A DNA stretch of 18,762 bases from an uncultured Collinsella sp. (GCA_900541725.1 UQLB01000033.1:1-18762), one strand, 5' to 3'; counted from the first letter of the stretch, positions 5,480 through 13,158 are shown. Numbers and translations are program-made. Notes: generated by a model from the sequence alone, not told the origin.

Positions 5480-6847
5480 ATGCTTAAACGAAAAGCCTAT
5501 GACAAACTACTAAAATGGAAGCATGAAAGCGCTGGTAAAACAGCACTTCTTATTGAAGGAGCCCGCCGCGTCGGAAAGAGCACGCTTGCCCGCACGTTTG
5601 GAGAAACCGAATACAAATCCTGCCTTGTCATTGATTTCTTTCAAGCACCTGCCGAAGTTAAGCAATATTTTGAGGACTATCGCACTGACTTCGACTCGCT
5701 CTTCCTCTATCTCTCGGTTTTCTATAACGTCAAACTCTATGAACACGAGACGCTTATCGTCTTTGACGAGGTCCAGATGTACCCGCAAGCACGCGGACTC
5801 ATCAAGTATCTCGTTGCAGACGGACGTTACGACTACATCGAAACTGGATCCCTGCTCAGCATCAAGCAGAACATTAAAGATATCGTCATCCCATCCGAGG
5901 AAGAATCTCTGGAACTTGAGCCCCTCGACTTTGAGGAGTTTCTTTGGGGCATGGACGAAAAGGGGCTGGCCGATCTCATTCGCATGAGTTTTAACAAGAT
6001 GAAGCCGCTCCCCGATGCCCTACATCGCAGAGCGCTCTCCCTTATGCGCGAATACATGCTCGTAGGCGGCATGCCTGAGCCGGTATCCATCTATGTTGAA
6101 CAGCGCGCTTTTGCGCCCGTCGACGCTTCGAAGCGCCGAATCGTCCAGCTCTATCGCAACGATATCTCTCGTTTTGCAACCGGTTACGAATTCAAAGTCG
6201 TCTCCGTACTCGATGGCATCCCGGGTCAGCTCTCTAGGCACGAAAAACGATTCAAGCTTTCCTCACTTGATAAAAACGCGCGCATGCGCACCTACGAAGA
6301 AGCCTTCTTTTGGCTGGCAGACGCGCGAATTGCCAATATCTGCTATGCCGCAAGCGAACCGAGCGTGGGCCTTTCACTCAGCATGGAGCAAACGGCCCTC
6401 AAGTGCTACATGGCAGACACCGGCCTGCTTGTAACGCTTGCCTTCTCTGACAACAACGATACCGATGAAGACGTTTACAGGGCCGTGCTTCGCGGCGACA
6501 TCGGATTGAACGAAGGAATGCTTACCGAAAACTACGTTGCCCAATCTCTAAAGGCCAATGGACACAGGCTCTTCTTTTATTCCCAAAGCGGAAAGAAGGA
6601 GGGAGAGGAGCGCATGGAAATCGACTTCCTCGTTACCCGACCCTATGTCAATGCCGCCGGAAAGCCGCGCATCAGCCCCATCGAAGTTAAGTCGCCACGC
6701 AGATACGGAACCATCTCCCTCGACCGATTCCGCGCGCGCTTTAACAAGAAGATTGGGATGGCTTACGTGTTGCACCCTAAACAACTCGAGTGGGATGCCG
6801 AAGCGCAGCTGGCACATCTTCCGTTGTATATGGCTTTTTGCTTGTAG
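5480..6847 (+). CDS. AAA_14/DUF4143 family ATP-binding protein (second copy)
   Basis: A 455-residue protein with the same architecture as the product of 414-1715 but only distantly similar along most of its length. Walker A is GARRVGKS (27-34), Walker B LIVFDEVQ (92-99), followed by ETGS (121-124). The shared signature YMLVGGMPE is at 192-200. IPGQLSRHEKRF (247-258) parallels LPGQLAKENKKF in the first copy, and MADTGLL (311-317) parallels its DTGIL. The C-terminal region carries D382, E402 and K404 (IEVK), a PD-(D/E)XK-like arrangement. Biological role unknown. Codon use is less GC-rich than that of enolase and mazG, which flank it on the opposite strand, suggesting an inserted gene. Likely regulated through the 33-bp-period repeats that run up to its ribosome binding site. 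Confidence 0.88.
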   Translation: MLKRKAYDKLLKWKHESAGKTALLIEGARRVGKSTLARTFGETEYKSCLVIDFFQAPAEVKQYFEDYRTDFDSLFLYLSVFYNVKLYEHETLIVFDEVQMYPQARGLIKYLVADGRYDYIETGSLLSIKQNIKDIVIPSEEESLELEPLDFEEFLWGMDEKGLADLIRMSFNKMKPLPDALHRRALSLMREYMLVGGMPEPVSIYVEQRAFAPVDASKRRIVQLYRNDISRFATGYEFKVVSVLDGIPGQLSRHEKRFKLSSLDKNARMRTYEEAFFWLADARIANICYAASEPSVGLSLSMEQTALKCYMADTGLLVTLAFSDNNDTDEDVYRAVLRGDIGLNEGMLTENYVAQSLKANGHRLFFYSQSGKKEGEERMEIDFLVTRPYVNAAGKPRISPIEVKSPRRYGTISLDRFRARFNKKIGMAYVLHPKQLEWDAEAQLAHLPLYMAFCL

Positions 6848-6859
6848 AGACCTCTCTAC
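6844..6859. other. small hairpin at the stop codon of the second ATPase
   Basis: GTAGAG-ACCT-CTCTAC forms a 6-bp stem with a 4-nt loop that includes the TAG stop. The gap to the convergent mazG stop is only 39 bp and also contains GTGAG/CTCAC. There is no T run, so terminator function is uncertain. Confidence 0.35.
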
Positions 6860-6886
6860 GAATGGATGCCGTGAGAGACGAAGGCC

Positions 6887-7747
6887 TCACTCGCTTGCTT
6901 TTGCTTGGTCCCACAGGTCGTTGAGTTGAGCGGTTGAGCAGGCGGCGAGGTCATCGCCCGCCTCGTGCACGACGGCCTCTATCGCAGCCCAGCGACGGCG
7001 GAACTTGGCCGTGCTGGCACGCAGGGCGCTCTCGGCGTCGATTCCCTCCTTGCGCGCAACGTTGACCAGGGCAAAGAGCAGGTCGCCAAACTCCATCTCG
7101 CGCTCGGGCGAGCCGGGCTCCTCGGCCTCAAACTCGGCACGCTCCTCGGCAACCTCGTCCCACACATCCTGGACCGTCTCCCACTCAAAGCCCACGGCAG
7201 CCGCCTTGCGCGACACCTTCTGAGCCTGCATCAGCGCCGGCAGATGCGTGGGCACGCCGTCGAGCAGTCCCTCGGGCGCAGCCTCGCCCGCCGCCACGGC
7301 CTTGTCCTTGGCGGCCTTCTCGGCAAGCTTGACCTCATCCCAGATCTTGAGCACTTCGTCGGAGTTATCGGCATCCGCATCGCCAAATACGTGCGGATGA
7401 CGGCGGATGAGCTTGGCGTCGATATCGCGCGCCACGTCGGCCAGCGTAAACTCACCGGCGTCCGCCGCAATCTGCGCATGCAACACTACCTGCATGAGCA
7501 CGTCGCCCAGCTCCTCGCGCAGATGCGTGGCATCGTCGGCCTCGATGCAATCGAGCGCCTCGTAGGCCTCCTCGATCATGTTCTTGCCGATGCTCTGATG
7601 CGTCTGCTCGCGGTCCCACGGGCAGCCGTCGGGCTGACGCAGACGCCAGATGGTCTGCACCAGATGCTGCAGCTCGACTGACGCGTCTACCAGCGTGGAC
7701 AGATCGCGCGAGCCCTCGGCATTTTGCTGAGCCATGTGCTGCGCCAT
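6887..7747 (-). CDS. mazG: nucleoside triphosphate pyrophosphohydrolase MazG
   Basis: A 286-residue protein with two MazG all-alpha domains. MazG hydrolyses (d)NTPs to NMP plus pyrophosphate, cleaning nucleotide pools and, in some bacteria, lowering ppGpp during stress. The N-terminal domain shows GCPWD (41-45), EEAYE (59-63) and EELGD (78-82), the magnesium-binding EExxE...ExxD pattern. The C-terminal domain shows EVAEERAEFE (198-207) and EMEFGD (217-222). The length fits the two-domain form. Start ATG 7747 has the strong GGAGGAGG embedded in the last codons of the upstream yfcE-like gene, whose stop is 2 bp away, so the two are translationally coupled. An upstream extension of the open frame overlaps that gene and is rejected. 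Confidence 0.93.
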   Translation of the reverse strand: MAQHMAQQNAEGSRDLSTLVDASVELQHLVQTIWRLRQPDGCPWDREQTHQSIGKNMIEEAYEALDCIEADDATHLREELGDVLMQVVLHAQIAADAGEFTLADVARDIDAKLIRRHPHVFGDADADNSDEVLKIWDEVKLAEKAAKDKAVAAGEAAPEGLLDGVPTHLPALMQAQKVSRKAAAVGFEWETVQDVWDEVAEERAEFEAEEPGSPEREMEFGDLLFALVNVARKEGIDAESALRASTAKFRRRWAAIEAVVHEAGDDLAACSTAQLNDLWDQAKASE

Positions 7748-7749
7748 GG

Positions 7750-8298
7750 TTATTCCTCCTCCATGACCACGTGGCGGAACGCGCCGCCCTCGTAGATGCC
7801 GTAGCTGTGCGAGCCGTCCTTGGGGATGCTCACGCTGCCGGGGTTGAAGAGCCACAGGCCCGGGTGCGCGGCGCTCTCCTCGTTAACCTTGATGTGCGTA
7901 TGGCCGTAGACGAGCGCGGAGCCCTCGGGCAGCGCGGGCGCGTGGTCGACGCTGTTGTGCATGCCGGCGCCAAAGACGTGGCCGTGTGTCAGGAACAGCT
8001 CGCGGCCGCTCTCGTCGAACAGCGTGGCGTAGTCGGCCATGACGGGGAAGTCGAGGACCATCTGGTCGACCTCGGCGTCGCAGTTGCCGCGCACCGCGAT
8101 GATGCGGTCGGCTAGGGCGTTGAGCAGCGGAATCACGCGCTTGGGAGCATAGTCGCGCGGCAGGTCGTTGCGCGGACCGTGATAAAGCAGGTCGCCCAGC
8201 AGGACGATGCGGTCGGGCCGCTCGGACTCAATGGCGGCGCAGAGGCGCTCGGTCCAGTATGCCGAGCCGTGGATGTCGGAAGCGATGAGGTATTTCAT
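7750..8298 (-). CDS. yfcE: YfcE-type metallophosphoesterase
   Basis: A 182-residue calcineurin-like phosphodiesterase of the YfcE/MJ0936 family, a cytoplasmic two-metal phosphoesterase whose natural substrate is not known. All metal-binding motifs are visible: SDIHG (D8, H10), GDLLYHG (D36, H40), RGNCD (N72), THGH (H105, H107) and GHTH (H133, H135), then NPGSVSIPK near the end. Length is normal. The AAAGGA about seven bases upstream of ATG supports the start. It lies 73 bp after the LarC-like gene and 2 bp before mazG, so the three probably form one operon. Symbol given by family resemblance. Confidence 0.9.
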   Translation of the reverse strand: MKYLIASDIHGSAYWTERLCAAIESERPDRIVLLGDLLYHGPRNDLPRDYAPKRVIPLLNALADRIIAVRGNCDAEVDQMVLDFPVMADYATLFDESGRELFLTHGHVFGAGMHNSVDHAPALPEGSALVYGHTHIKVNEESAAHPGLWLFNPGSVSIPKDGSHSYGIYEGGAFRHVVMEEE

Positions 8299-8371
8299 GG
8301 GGAGTCCTTTCGGAGTGGGGTTGATGGGAGCTGAATACGGGGTCCGGCGGATGTGGAGCCCATCTACCGTG

Positions 8372-8857
8372 TTACTCGAATCGCAGCGCCGCGCTCTGAG
8401 CCGCCTGCATCACGCGTTGGAGCGGCACGTCATGTTCGCGGGCAAGACGGGCGCAATCCTCGTACTCGGGAGCCGCGCGCTCGCTGCCGTCGGGCAGGGT
8501 CGCCACCTTAACGGACACCTCGCCCCAAGGCGTTGTCACCTGCTCGAATCGGCGCGGCAGGCAAACGCGTTCCATCACCTGGCGGCGAACGGCGTTGGTC
8601 GTGGTCTCCAAAAAGATAATCGTCTGTAGACGCTCGATATCCTCGTGCGAGCAGATCACCTGCAACTGCCATCCGGGGCGACCCTTTTTGCAGTAAAGCG
8701 GCAGCCAATGCACCTCGCGGGCGCCGGCCTCGCGCAGGCGGTCAGCGGCGTAGGCGAGCACCTCGGGCGACGCGTCGTCGATGTCGCACTCCAGCTTGAC
8801 GATAGTTTCGGGCGCATCGGTCTCGCGAGACAGCGGGGATGTGCTATCGCATGGCAT
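8372..8857 (-). CDS. stand-alone LarC C-terminal domain (nickel insertion protein family)
   Basis: A 161-residue protein matching the C-terminal half of LarC, the CTP-dependent nickel insertase that completes the pincer cofactor of lactate racemase. Recognisable blocks are LECDIDDASPEVLAYA (22-37), CKKGRPGW (56-63), IFLETTTNAVRR (81-92), the TTPWGEVSVKVA region (108-119) and PEYEDCARLA (130-139). Usual LarC proteins are about 400 residues; the N-terminal half is absent and no remnant lies on either side. In Lactobacillus the two halves are joined by a programmed frameshift. Here the gene has its own start: ATG 8857 with AAGGAG nine bases upstream, preferred over GTG 8896, which lacks one. It is followed by yfcE and mazG. 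Its role without LarC1, and whether larA, larB or larE exist elsewhere, is unknown. Confidence 0.8.
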   Translation of the reverse strand: MPCDSTSPLSRETDAPETIVKLECDIDDASPEVLAYAADRLREAGAREVHWLPLYCKKGRPGWQLQVICSHEDIERLQTIIFLETTTNAVRRQVMERVCLPRRFEQVTTPWGEVSVKVATLPDGSERAAPEYEDCARLAREHDVPLQRVMQAAQSAALRFE

Positions 8858-8963
8858 ACGGTCCGGCTCCTTTCCGCATGGGCTCGTTTTGTTCACTCAA
8901 ACGCTAGCACATCGGACGTGGCACAGGCGTGACTTTCGTCCGTCGCCGCCCTTGCCCCCATCC

Positions 8964-9028
8964 AAACGTGTACGTCAGCCTCCAAACATGTCATTATTTG
9001 TCGGTTTTGGAGGCTGACGTACACGTTT
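8964..9028. repeat. 23-bp perfect inverted repeat between divergent genes
   Basis: Arm 8964-8986 (beginning AAACGTGTACGTCAGCC) is the exact reverse complement of arm 9006-9028, with a 19-nt loop. It lies in the about 300-bp gap between the LarC-like gene and the PHP phosphatase gene, with no T run directly after either arm. The rest of the gap holds only weak promoter candidates. It is a dispersed palindrome, a cruciform or a regulatory hairpin. Confidence 0.75.
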
Positions 9029-9118
9029 TGAGAGCAAGCGAGGCCGCACCACGCGCCGCGCAACCTTTCCAATCGATTTCGATCCCCGGCGTGCCCGGCG
9101 TGTTGAGAGCTGCGCCAT

Positions 9119-9151
9119 TACAATGAAGCGGATTCGCTTGACGCAAAGGAG
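9119..9151 (+). promoter_or_regulatory. -10 candidate and ribosome binding site of the PHP gene
   Basis: TACAAT at 9119-9124 is a reasonable -10, but no -35 is visible at standard spacing. AAAGGAG at 9145-9151 is a strong Shine-Dalgarno five bases before ATG 9157. Confidence 0.4.
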
Positions 9152-9156
9152 CCGCT

Positions 9157-10068
9157 ATGCCCATGTGCCCGCTGGTCGATTGCCATACCCACACCTCGTT
9201 TTCGGACGGGCATGCCTCGTTTGAGGACAACGTCCGTGCCGCTGCTGCGGCCGGCTGCCGCGTCATGGTCTCGACCGACCATCTCACCCTGCCCGCCAGC
9301 ATGGATGCCAACTGCGAAGTGCAGGTTACTGAGGGCGACCTGCCGGCACATCATCTGGCTTTTGAGGATGCCCGCAAGCTTGCCGCGCAGATCGCGCCGG
9401 AGCTCGAGCTTATCTATGGCTTTGAATGCGATTGGTACGAGGGCTGCGAGCCTTTGGTCGAGCGCTGGTCCGCGGGTGCCATAGTACGCTTGGGCAGTGT
9501 GCACTGGATTGGCGATCCAGGCGATATCATGGCCGGCGCTGCGGGCACGGCAGGGACAGAGGGTGTCGCACGCCCCGATACGCCCGATTCGCGCTGCGGT
9601 TGGATCGACGACGACACCGACCTGCACGTTTGGGAAAACCTGGGGGTACGCGGCGTGTGGGAGCGCTACGTCGACGACTGGTGCCGCGCCTGCGAGAGCC
9701 CGCTCAACTTTGATGTAATGGCTCACCCCGACCTGGTCATGCGCTTTTCGAAGGAAGGCTTTGCGCCCGACTTTGACCCCGCACCGTTTTGGCAGCAGAT
9801 GGCCGAATGCGCCCACGATACGGGCCGCCGCATTGAGGTCTCGACCGCCGCACCGCGCAAGGGCCTCGACGACTACTATCCCACGACCGGATTGCTGCGT
9901 TGCTTTGCCCACGCCGAGGTGCCGATCACTTTTGGCTCAGACGCACACCGCGCCTGCGACATCTGCTGGAACATCCGTGAGGCCCAGGCACACGCCTACG
10001 ACTGTTGCTACCGAACCTTCGACATCCCCCACCCCACCGGCGAATGGGAACCCACACCCCTCGCCTAA
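9157..10068 (+). CDS. hisK: PHP-domain histidinol-phosphatase
   Basis: A 303-residue PHP-superfamily metal-dependent phosphatase, probably converting L-histidinol phosphate to L-histidinol. Metal-binding residues are visible in order: D8-C-H10-T-H12, STDH (D41, H42), GFE (E90), SVHW (H116), MAHPDL (H190, D192) and GSDAH (D262, H264). Length is near that of HisK/HisJ-type enzymes. The his operon on the opposite strand encodes only a dehydratase-type HisB and no other phosphatase, and this gene converges on hisE with 27 bp between stops. Context therefore strongly supports the histidine role, although PHP proteins can have other substrates. AAAGGAG precedes the ATG by five bases. The symbol is by analogy. 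Confidence 0.83.
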   Translation: MPMCPLVDCHTHTSFSDGHASFEDNVRAAAAAGCRVMVSTDHLTLPASMDANCEVQVTEGDLPAHHLAFEDARKLAAQIAPELELIYGFECDWYEGCEPLVERWSAGAIVRLGSVHWIGDPGDIMAGAAGTAGTEGVARPDTPDSRCGWIDDDTDLHVWENLGVRGVWERYVDDWCRACESPLNFDVMAHPDLVMRFSKEGFAPDFDPAPFWQQMAECAHDTGRRIEVSTAAPRKGLDDYYPTTGLLRCFAHAEVPITFGSDAHRACDICWNIREAQAHAYDCCYRTFDIPHPTGEWEPTPLA

Positions 10069-10100
10069 CTAGTCGTTTAAGAACGTCCCCAATGACTAGT
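10068..10100. terminator. inverted repeat over the convergent stops of the PHP gene and hisE
   Basis: ACTAGTC (10068-10074) and GACTAGT (10094-10100) form a 7-bp stem with a 19-nt loop containing GAACGTCCCC. The left arm starts at the last base of the PHP gene stop and the right arm contains the hisE stop. There is no T run, so it may be a two-way, Rho-aided stop or simply a dispersed palindrome. Confidence 0.4.
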
Positions 10101-10413
10101 GGCGGCGGGCGTTGAGTTCGCCGGCCAACTCGTCGAGGGTGATGCCGTAGCGCTCAAGCGTCACGAGCAAGTGGTAGACCAGGTCGCCGGCCTCATAGCG
10201 AATGTGATCGTGGTCGTTATCCTTGCAGGCCATGATGACCTCGCTCGCCTCCTCGGCAAGCTTCTTGAGCAGCTCGTCCTCGACGTCGGTCAACAGACGA
10301 GCGGTGTAGCTCTCCTGTGGCGACGCATCGCGACGACCGTGAATCACCTCGGCCAGACCTGTCAGCGTCTCACCGATATTTCCATCCTGAACGTTTGCGG
10401 TGCGCACACCCAT
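10096..10413 (-). CDS. hisE: phosphoribosyl-ATP pyrophosphatase HisE
   Basis: A 105-residue protein catalysing the second step of histidine synthesis, PR-ATP to PR-AMP plus pyrophosphate. It belongs to the all-alpha MazG-like fold: EDELLKKLAEEASEVIMA (45-62) and YEAGDLVYHLL (73-83) carry the acidic magnesium-binding pattern. It is a separate gene, not fused to hisI, and is the last gene of the his operon. AAGGA about nine bases upstream supports ATG 10413. The gap to hisI is 45 bp. Confidence 0.94.
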   Translation of the reverse strand: MGVRTANVQDGNIGETLTGLAEVIHGRRDASPQESYTARLLTDVEDELLKKLAEEASEVIMACKDNDHDHIRYEAGDLVYHLLVTLERYGITLDELAGELNARRH

Positions 10414-10458
10414 GGTTCAATCCTTTCTGGTGGCCGAGCGTCTAATCGAGCGCCCGCC

Positions 10459-10788
10459 CTACGCGAGTTTTTTAAAGAAGCAGGTACGGTTGCCGGTATG
10501 GCAGGCCGGACCCGGCGAGTCGACCTTGACCAGCAGTGTATCGTTATCGCAGTCGGCCCAGAGCTCCTTGACCTCTTGCATATTGCCGCTCGTCGCGCCC
10601 TTGTTCCAGAGCTCCTGACGGCTGCGGCTCCAAAACCACGTGGTACCGGTCTTGAGCGTCAGCCCCACCGACTCCTCGTTCATCCAAGCAACCATAAGCA
10701 CCTCGCCGGTGTCATACTGCTGAACCACACAAGGAATCAATTCTTTGGCGTCGTATTTAAGATCCGCTGGAGTAGTAATTTCTCTCAT
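10459..10788 (-). CDS. hisI: phosphoribosyl-AMP cyclohydrolase HisI
   Basis: A 109-residue monofunctional enzyme that opens the purine ring of PR-AMP (third step). The signature residues are visible: VAWMNEES (33-40), WFWSRSRQELWNKG (51-64), the metal site ADCDNDTLL (D79, C80, D81, D83) and CHTGNRTCF (C96, C103). Start ATG 10788 has only a weak GGGGA upstream. An upstream in-frame extension to 10857 would run into the structured region before it and is rejected. It is separated from hisF by 142 bp holding a large hairpin, so its expression may differ from that of the upstream genes. Confidence 0.94.
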   Translation of the reverse strand: MREITTPADLKYDAKELIPCVVQQYDTGEVLMVAWMNEESVGLTLKTGTTWFWSRSRQELWNKGATSGNMQEVKELWADCDNDTLLVKVDSPGPACHTGNRTCFFKKLA

Positions 10789-10830
10789 TTCAATTCCCCA
10801 ATTTAAACATCGCCGGTCGGCGAGGGTTGT

Positions 10831-10917
10831 CCAGGTGCCCGAGATTCCGAGCGACAAGCCCGACGACGCGTACTTAAGTACGCGAGGAGGGTTGGAGCCG
10901 GAAGGTCGGGTGCCTGG
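10831..10917. repeat. 87-nt long hairpin element in the hisF-hisI gap
   Basis: Nested arms pair about one centre: CCAGG (10831) with CCTGG (10917), CCCGA with TCGGG, TTCCG with CGGAA, and at the apex an 18-bp perfect palindrome CGCGTACTTAAGTACGCG (10867-10884). A further small hairpin CGCCG-GT-CGGCG lies at 10811-10822. There is no open frame and no T run. It would fold as a long imperfect stem in his mRNA. It could be an inserted repeat, an RNA processing site or a stability element. Confidence 0.75.
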
Positions 10918-10930
10918 GCAAGCCGCAGCA

Positions 10931-11713
10931 TTAGAAGTCCAGCCTCACAGGAATACCTTGAGAGGCCATATACTCTTTGACTTCGCGAATGCTGAACGTC
11001 CCAAAGTGAAAGACGCTCGCCGCCAGCACGGCGTCGGCCTCGCCCTCGATCACGCCCTCGGCAAAATGCTCGAGCGTGCCCACGCCGCCGCTCGCAATCA
11101 CCGGAATCGGCACCGCGCGCGCCACAGCGCGGGTGAGCGCCAGGTCAAAGCCAGCCTTGGTGCCGTCGCGGTCCATGCTGGTCAACAAGATCTCGCCGGC
11201 GCCGCGACGAGCCGCCTCCTCGGCCCACGCCACCGCGTCGATACCCGTGGCGTTGCGGCCTCCCGCGGTAAAGACCTCCCACTTGTCGGCACCGGATGCG
11301 CCGGGCAAACCGACGCGCTTGGCATCGATCGCCACGACCACGGCCTGGCTACCAAACGCCGCGGCAGCCTGGCTGATCAGCGACGGGTCGCGCACGGCCG
11401 CCGAGTTGAGCGATACCTTGTCGGCACCGGCGGCAACCATGGTGCGCATGCCCGCCAGGTCGCGAAAGCCGCCGCCCACGGTATAGGGAATGGCGAGCTC
11501 CTCGGCCGCATGCGCCGCCATCTCGATAGTCGTCGCACGGTCGTCGCTCGTGGCGGTAATGTCCAGGAAGACGACCTCGTCCGCACCCTCGCGGTCATAG
11601 GCACACGCCAGCTCCACCGGATCGCCCGCATCGCGTAAGCTCACAAAGTTGACGCCCTTGACCACACGGCCGTCCTTGACGTCCAGGCAGGGAATCACGC
11701 GCTTGGTAAGCAT
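10931..11713 (-). CDS. hisF: imidazole glycerol phosphate synthase, cyclase subunit HisF
   Basis: A 260-residue (beta/alpha)8-barrel protein that with HisH converts PRFAR and glutamine-derived ammonia to IGP and AICAR. The catalytic aspartates are D11 (IPCLDVKDG) and D130 (VVAIDAKRVG). Phosphate-binding loops appear at VGGGFRDL (79-86) and later as ASGGVGTLEHF. Its start is 3 bp from the hisA stop and has GGGGAGGAG at the end of hisA, so it is tightly coupled to hisA. Confidence 0.97.
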   Translation of the reverse strand: MLTKRVIPCLDVKDGRVVKGVNFVSLRDAGDPVELACAYDREGADEVVFLDITATSDDRATTIEMAAHAAEELAIPYTVGGGFRDLAGMRTMVAAGADKVSLNSAAVRDPSLISQAAAAFGSQAVVVAIDAKRVGLPGASGADKWEVFTAGGRNATGIDAVAWAEEAARRGAGEILLTSMDRDGTKAGFDLALTRAVARAVPIPVIASGGVGTLEHFAEGVIEGEADAVLAASVFHFGTFSIREVKEYMASQGIPVRLDF

Positions 11714-11716
11714 GGG

Positions 11717-12460
11717 CTACTCCTCCCCTCGGGCGGCGGCCAGCGCCTGTGCCAGCGTAAAGTTGCCTTCGTAGAGCGCACGGCCGGTAATGGCGCCTTC
11801 AATCGCGACCTCACCCACCGCGGCCAGTGCGCGGATGTCGTCGAGCGTCGAGATACCGCCCGAAGCCACGACGGGAAAGCCCGCGACCTCGGCCACATGG
11901 CGATACGCCGCCACATCGATGCCCGTCTGCATGCCATCGCGCGCGATGTCGGTATACACCAGATGCTTAAAGCCCAGCTCGGTAAGCTGCGCCACGGCAT
12001 CGTCGAGTGCCACGCCCGCGCCGTCGCGCCAGCCGTTCACCTTAACCTGGCCGTCGCGCGCGGCAATGTCGGCGACCAGCAGCTCGCCAAAGCCTTGGGC
12101 TGCCACCTCGGCAAAACCCGGCTCGGTCACCAGCACGGTGCCCAGCGCAATGCGGCGAGCACCATAGCCGGCCAGCTCGTCGATGCGTGCGAGCGAGCGG
12201 ACGCCGCCGCCCACGTCCACGGACAGACCGTCGACGCCGCAGATGGCCTTAATCGCCGCCGAGTTGGCAGCGCAGGTGTCCTCGTCCTCGCCAAAGGCAG
12301 CGGACAGGTCGACGACGTGCACCCAGCTAGCGCCCTGCTCGGCAAACGAGCGGGCGACAGCCACAGGGTCGTCGGAATATACCTTGCAGCGGCTGCGGTC
12401 GCCGCGCTCCAGGCGTACAACCTTGCCGCCGATCAGATCGATTGCGGGAAACAGAATCAT
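11717..12460 (-). CDS. hisA: phosphoribosyl isomerase HisA
   Basis: A 247-residue half-barrel-repeat protein that isomerises ProFAR to PRFAR. Catalytic D8 (FPAIDLIGGKVV) and D171 (YTDIARDGMQTG) are present, with VGGGVRS (83-89) and ASGGIST as phosphate loops. No extra loop suggests the dual HisA/TrpF function (PriA) of many Actinomycetota, but this cannot be excluded by eye. It overlaps the hisH stop by 4 bp (ATGA), with GAGGAGG upstream, indicating translational coupling. Confidence 0.95.
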   Translation of the reverse strand: MILFPAIDLIGGKVVRLERGDRSRCKVYSDDPVAVARSFAEQGASWVHVVDLSAAFGEDEDTCAANSAAIKAICGVDGLSVDVGGGVRSLARIDELAGYGARRIALGTVLVTEPGFAEVAAQGFGELLVADIAARDGQVKVNGWRDGAGVALDDAVAQLTELGFKHLVYTDIARDGMQTGIDVAAYRHVAEVAGFPVVASGGISTLDDIRALAAVGEVAIEGAITGRALYEGNFTLAQALAAARGEE

Positions 12461-13158
12461 CGGCCGACCTCCTCGATGATGTTGACGAAGTTCTTAAGGA
12501 TGCGCTGACCCAGCGCGGAGGATTTCTCGGGATGGAACTGGCAGCCCCACACGTTGCCATGGCGCACGATGCACGGGAAACTCCGTGTATAGTGCGTGCG
12601 CGCCAACACATCGGCGGCATCGACGTCGTCGGCCACCGCGTAGCTGTGGGTGAAGTACATGTTGGCGCCCTCGGCAAAACCGGCAAGCAGCGGATCGGCC
12701 GCACCGGCGGACGTCATGTGCACCTGGTCCCAGCCCACGTGCGGCACCTTCAGGCGACTCGACTCCAAGCGCGTGCACGAGCCGCGCATAATACCCAGGC
12801 CATCGACCCAGGGACCGTCAGCCCGCTCGGGGGCGTTGCCGTCGGCGACCACGCCCTTGTCCGCAGGCACGCCCTCGTTGCCACGCTCAAAAAATAGCTG
12901 AAGCCCCAGGCAGATGCCGAGCAGCGGAGTTCCAACGGCGATGGCATCGAGCACCGCGTCCGCCTCGCCGCTCTGGCGCATAAAGGCGATCGCGTCATAG
13001 AACGCGCCCACGCCCGGGATGACCAGGCCGTCGGCGTTGCGGATCTGCTCCGGATCGTCCGACGTGCAGGCGGCGGCACCGGCGCGCGCAAGCCCGCGCA
13101 CGACGCTCGACAAGTTGCCCTTGTGGTAGTCGACCACCACAATCTTCGGTTCGCCCAC
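12457..13158 (-). CDS. hisH: imidazole glycerol phosphate synthase, glutaminase subunit HisH
   Basis: A 233-residue class-I glutamine amidotransferase that supplies ammonia to HisF. Oxyanion strand PGVGAF, the nucleophile elbow GICLGLQ with C83, and QFHPEKS with H209 and E211 are visible. GTG 13158 is chosen because GGAGGG lies five bases upstream; GTG 13170 and in-frame alternatives lack this. It is preceded by a 78-bp gap after hisB containing an inverted repeat, and overlaps hisA by four bases. Confidence 0.94.
   Translation of the reverse strand: MGEPKIVVVDYHKGNLSSVVRGLARAGAAACTSDDPEQIRNADGLVIPGVGAFYDAIAFMRQSGEADAVLDAIAVGTPLLGICLGLQLFFERGNEGVPADKGVVADGNAPERADGPWVDGLGIMRGSCTRLESSRLKVPHVGWDQVHMTSAGAADPLLAGFAEGANMYFTHSYAVADDVDAADVLARTHYTRSFPCIVRHGNVWGCQFHPEKSSALGQRILKNFVNIIEEVGR

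Noticed and set aside
10789..10857. Longer N-terminus for HisI
   Set aside because: The extra codons have no similarity to the family, no ribosome binding site and lie in the structured hisF-hisI gap.
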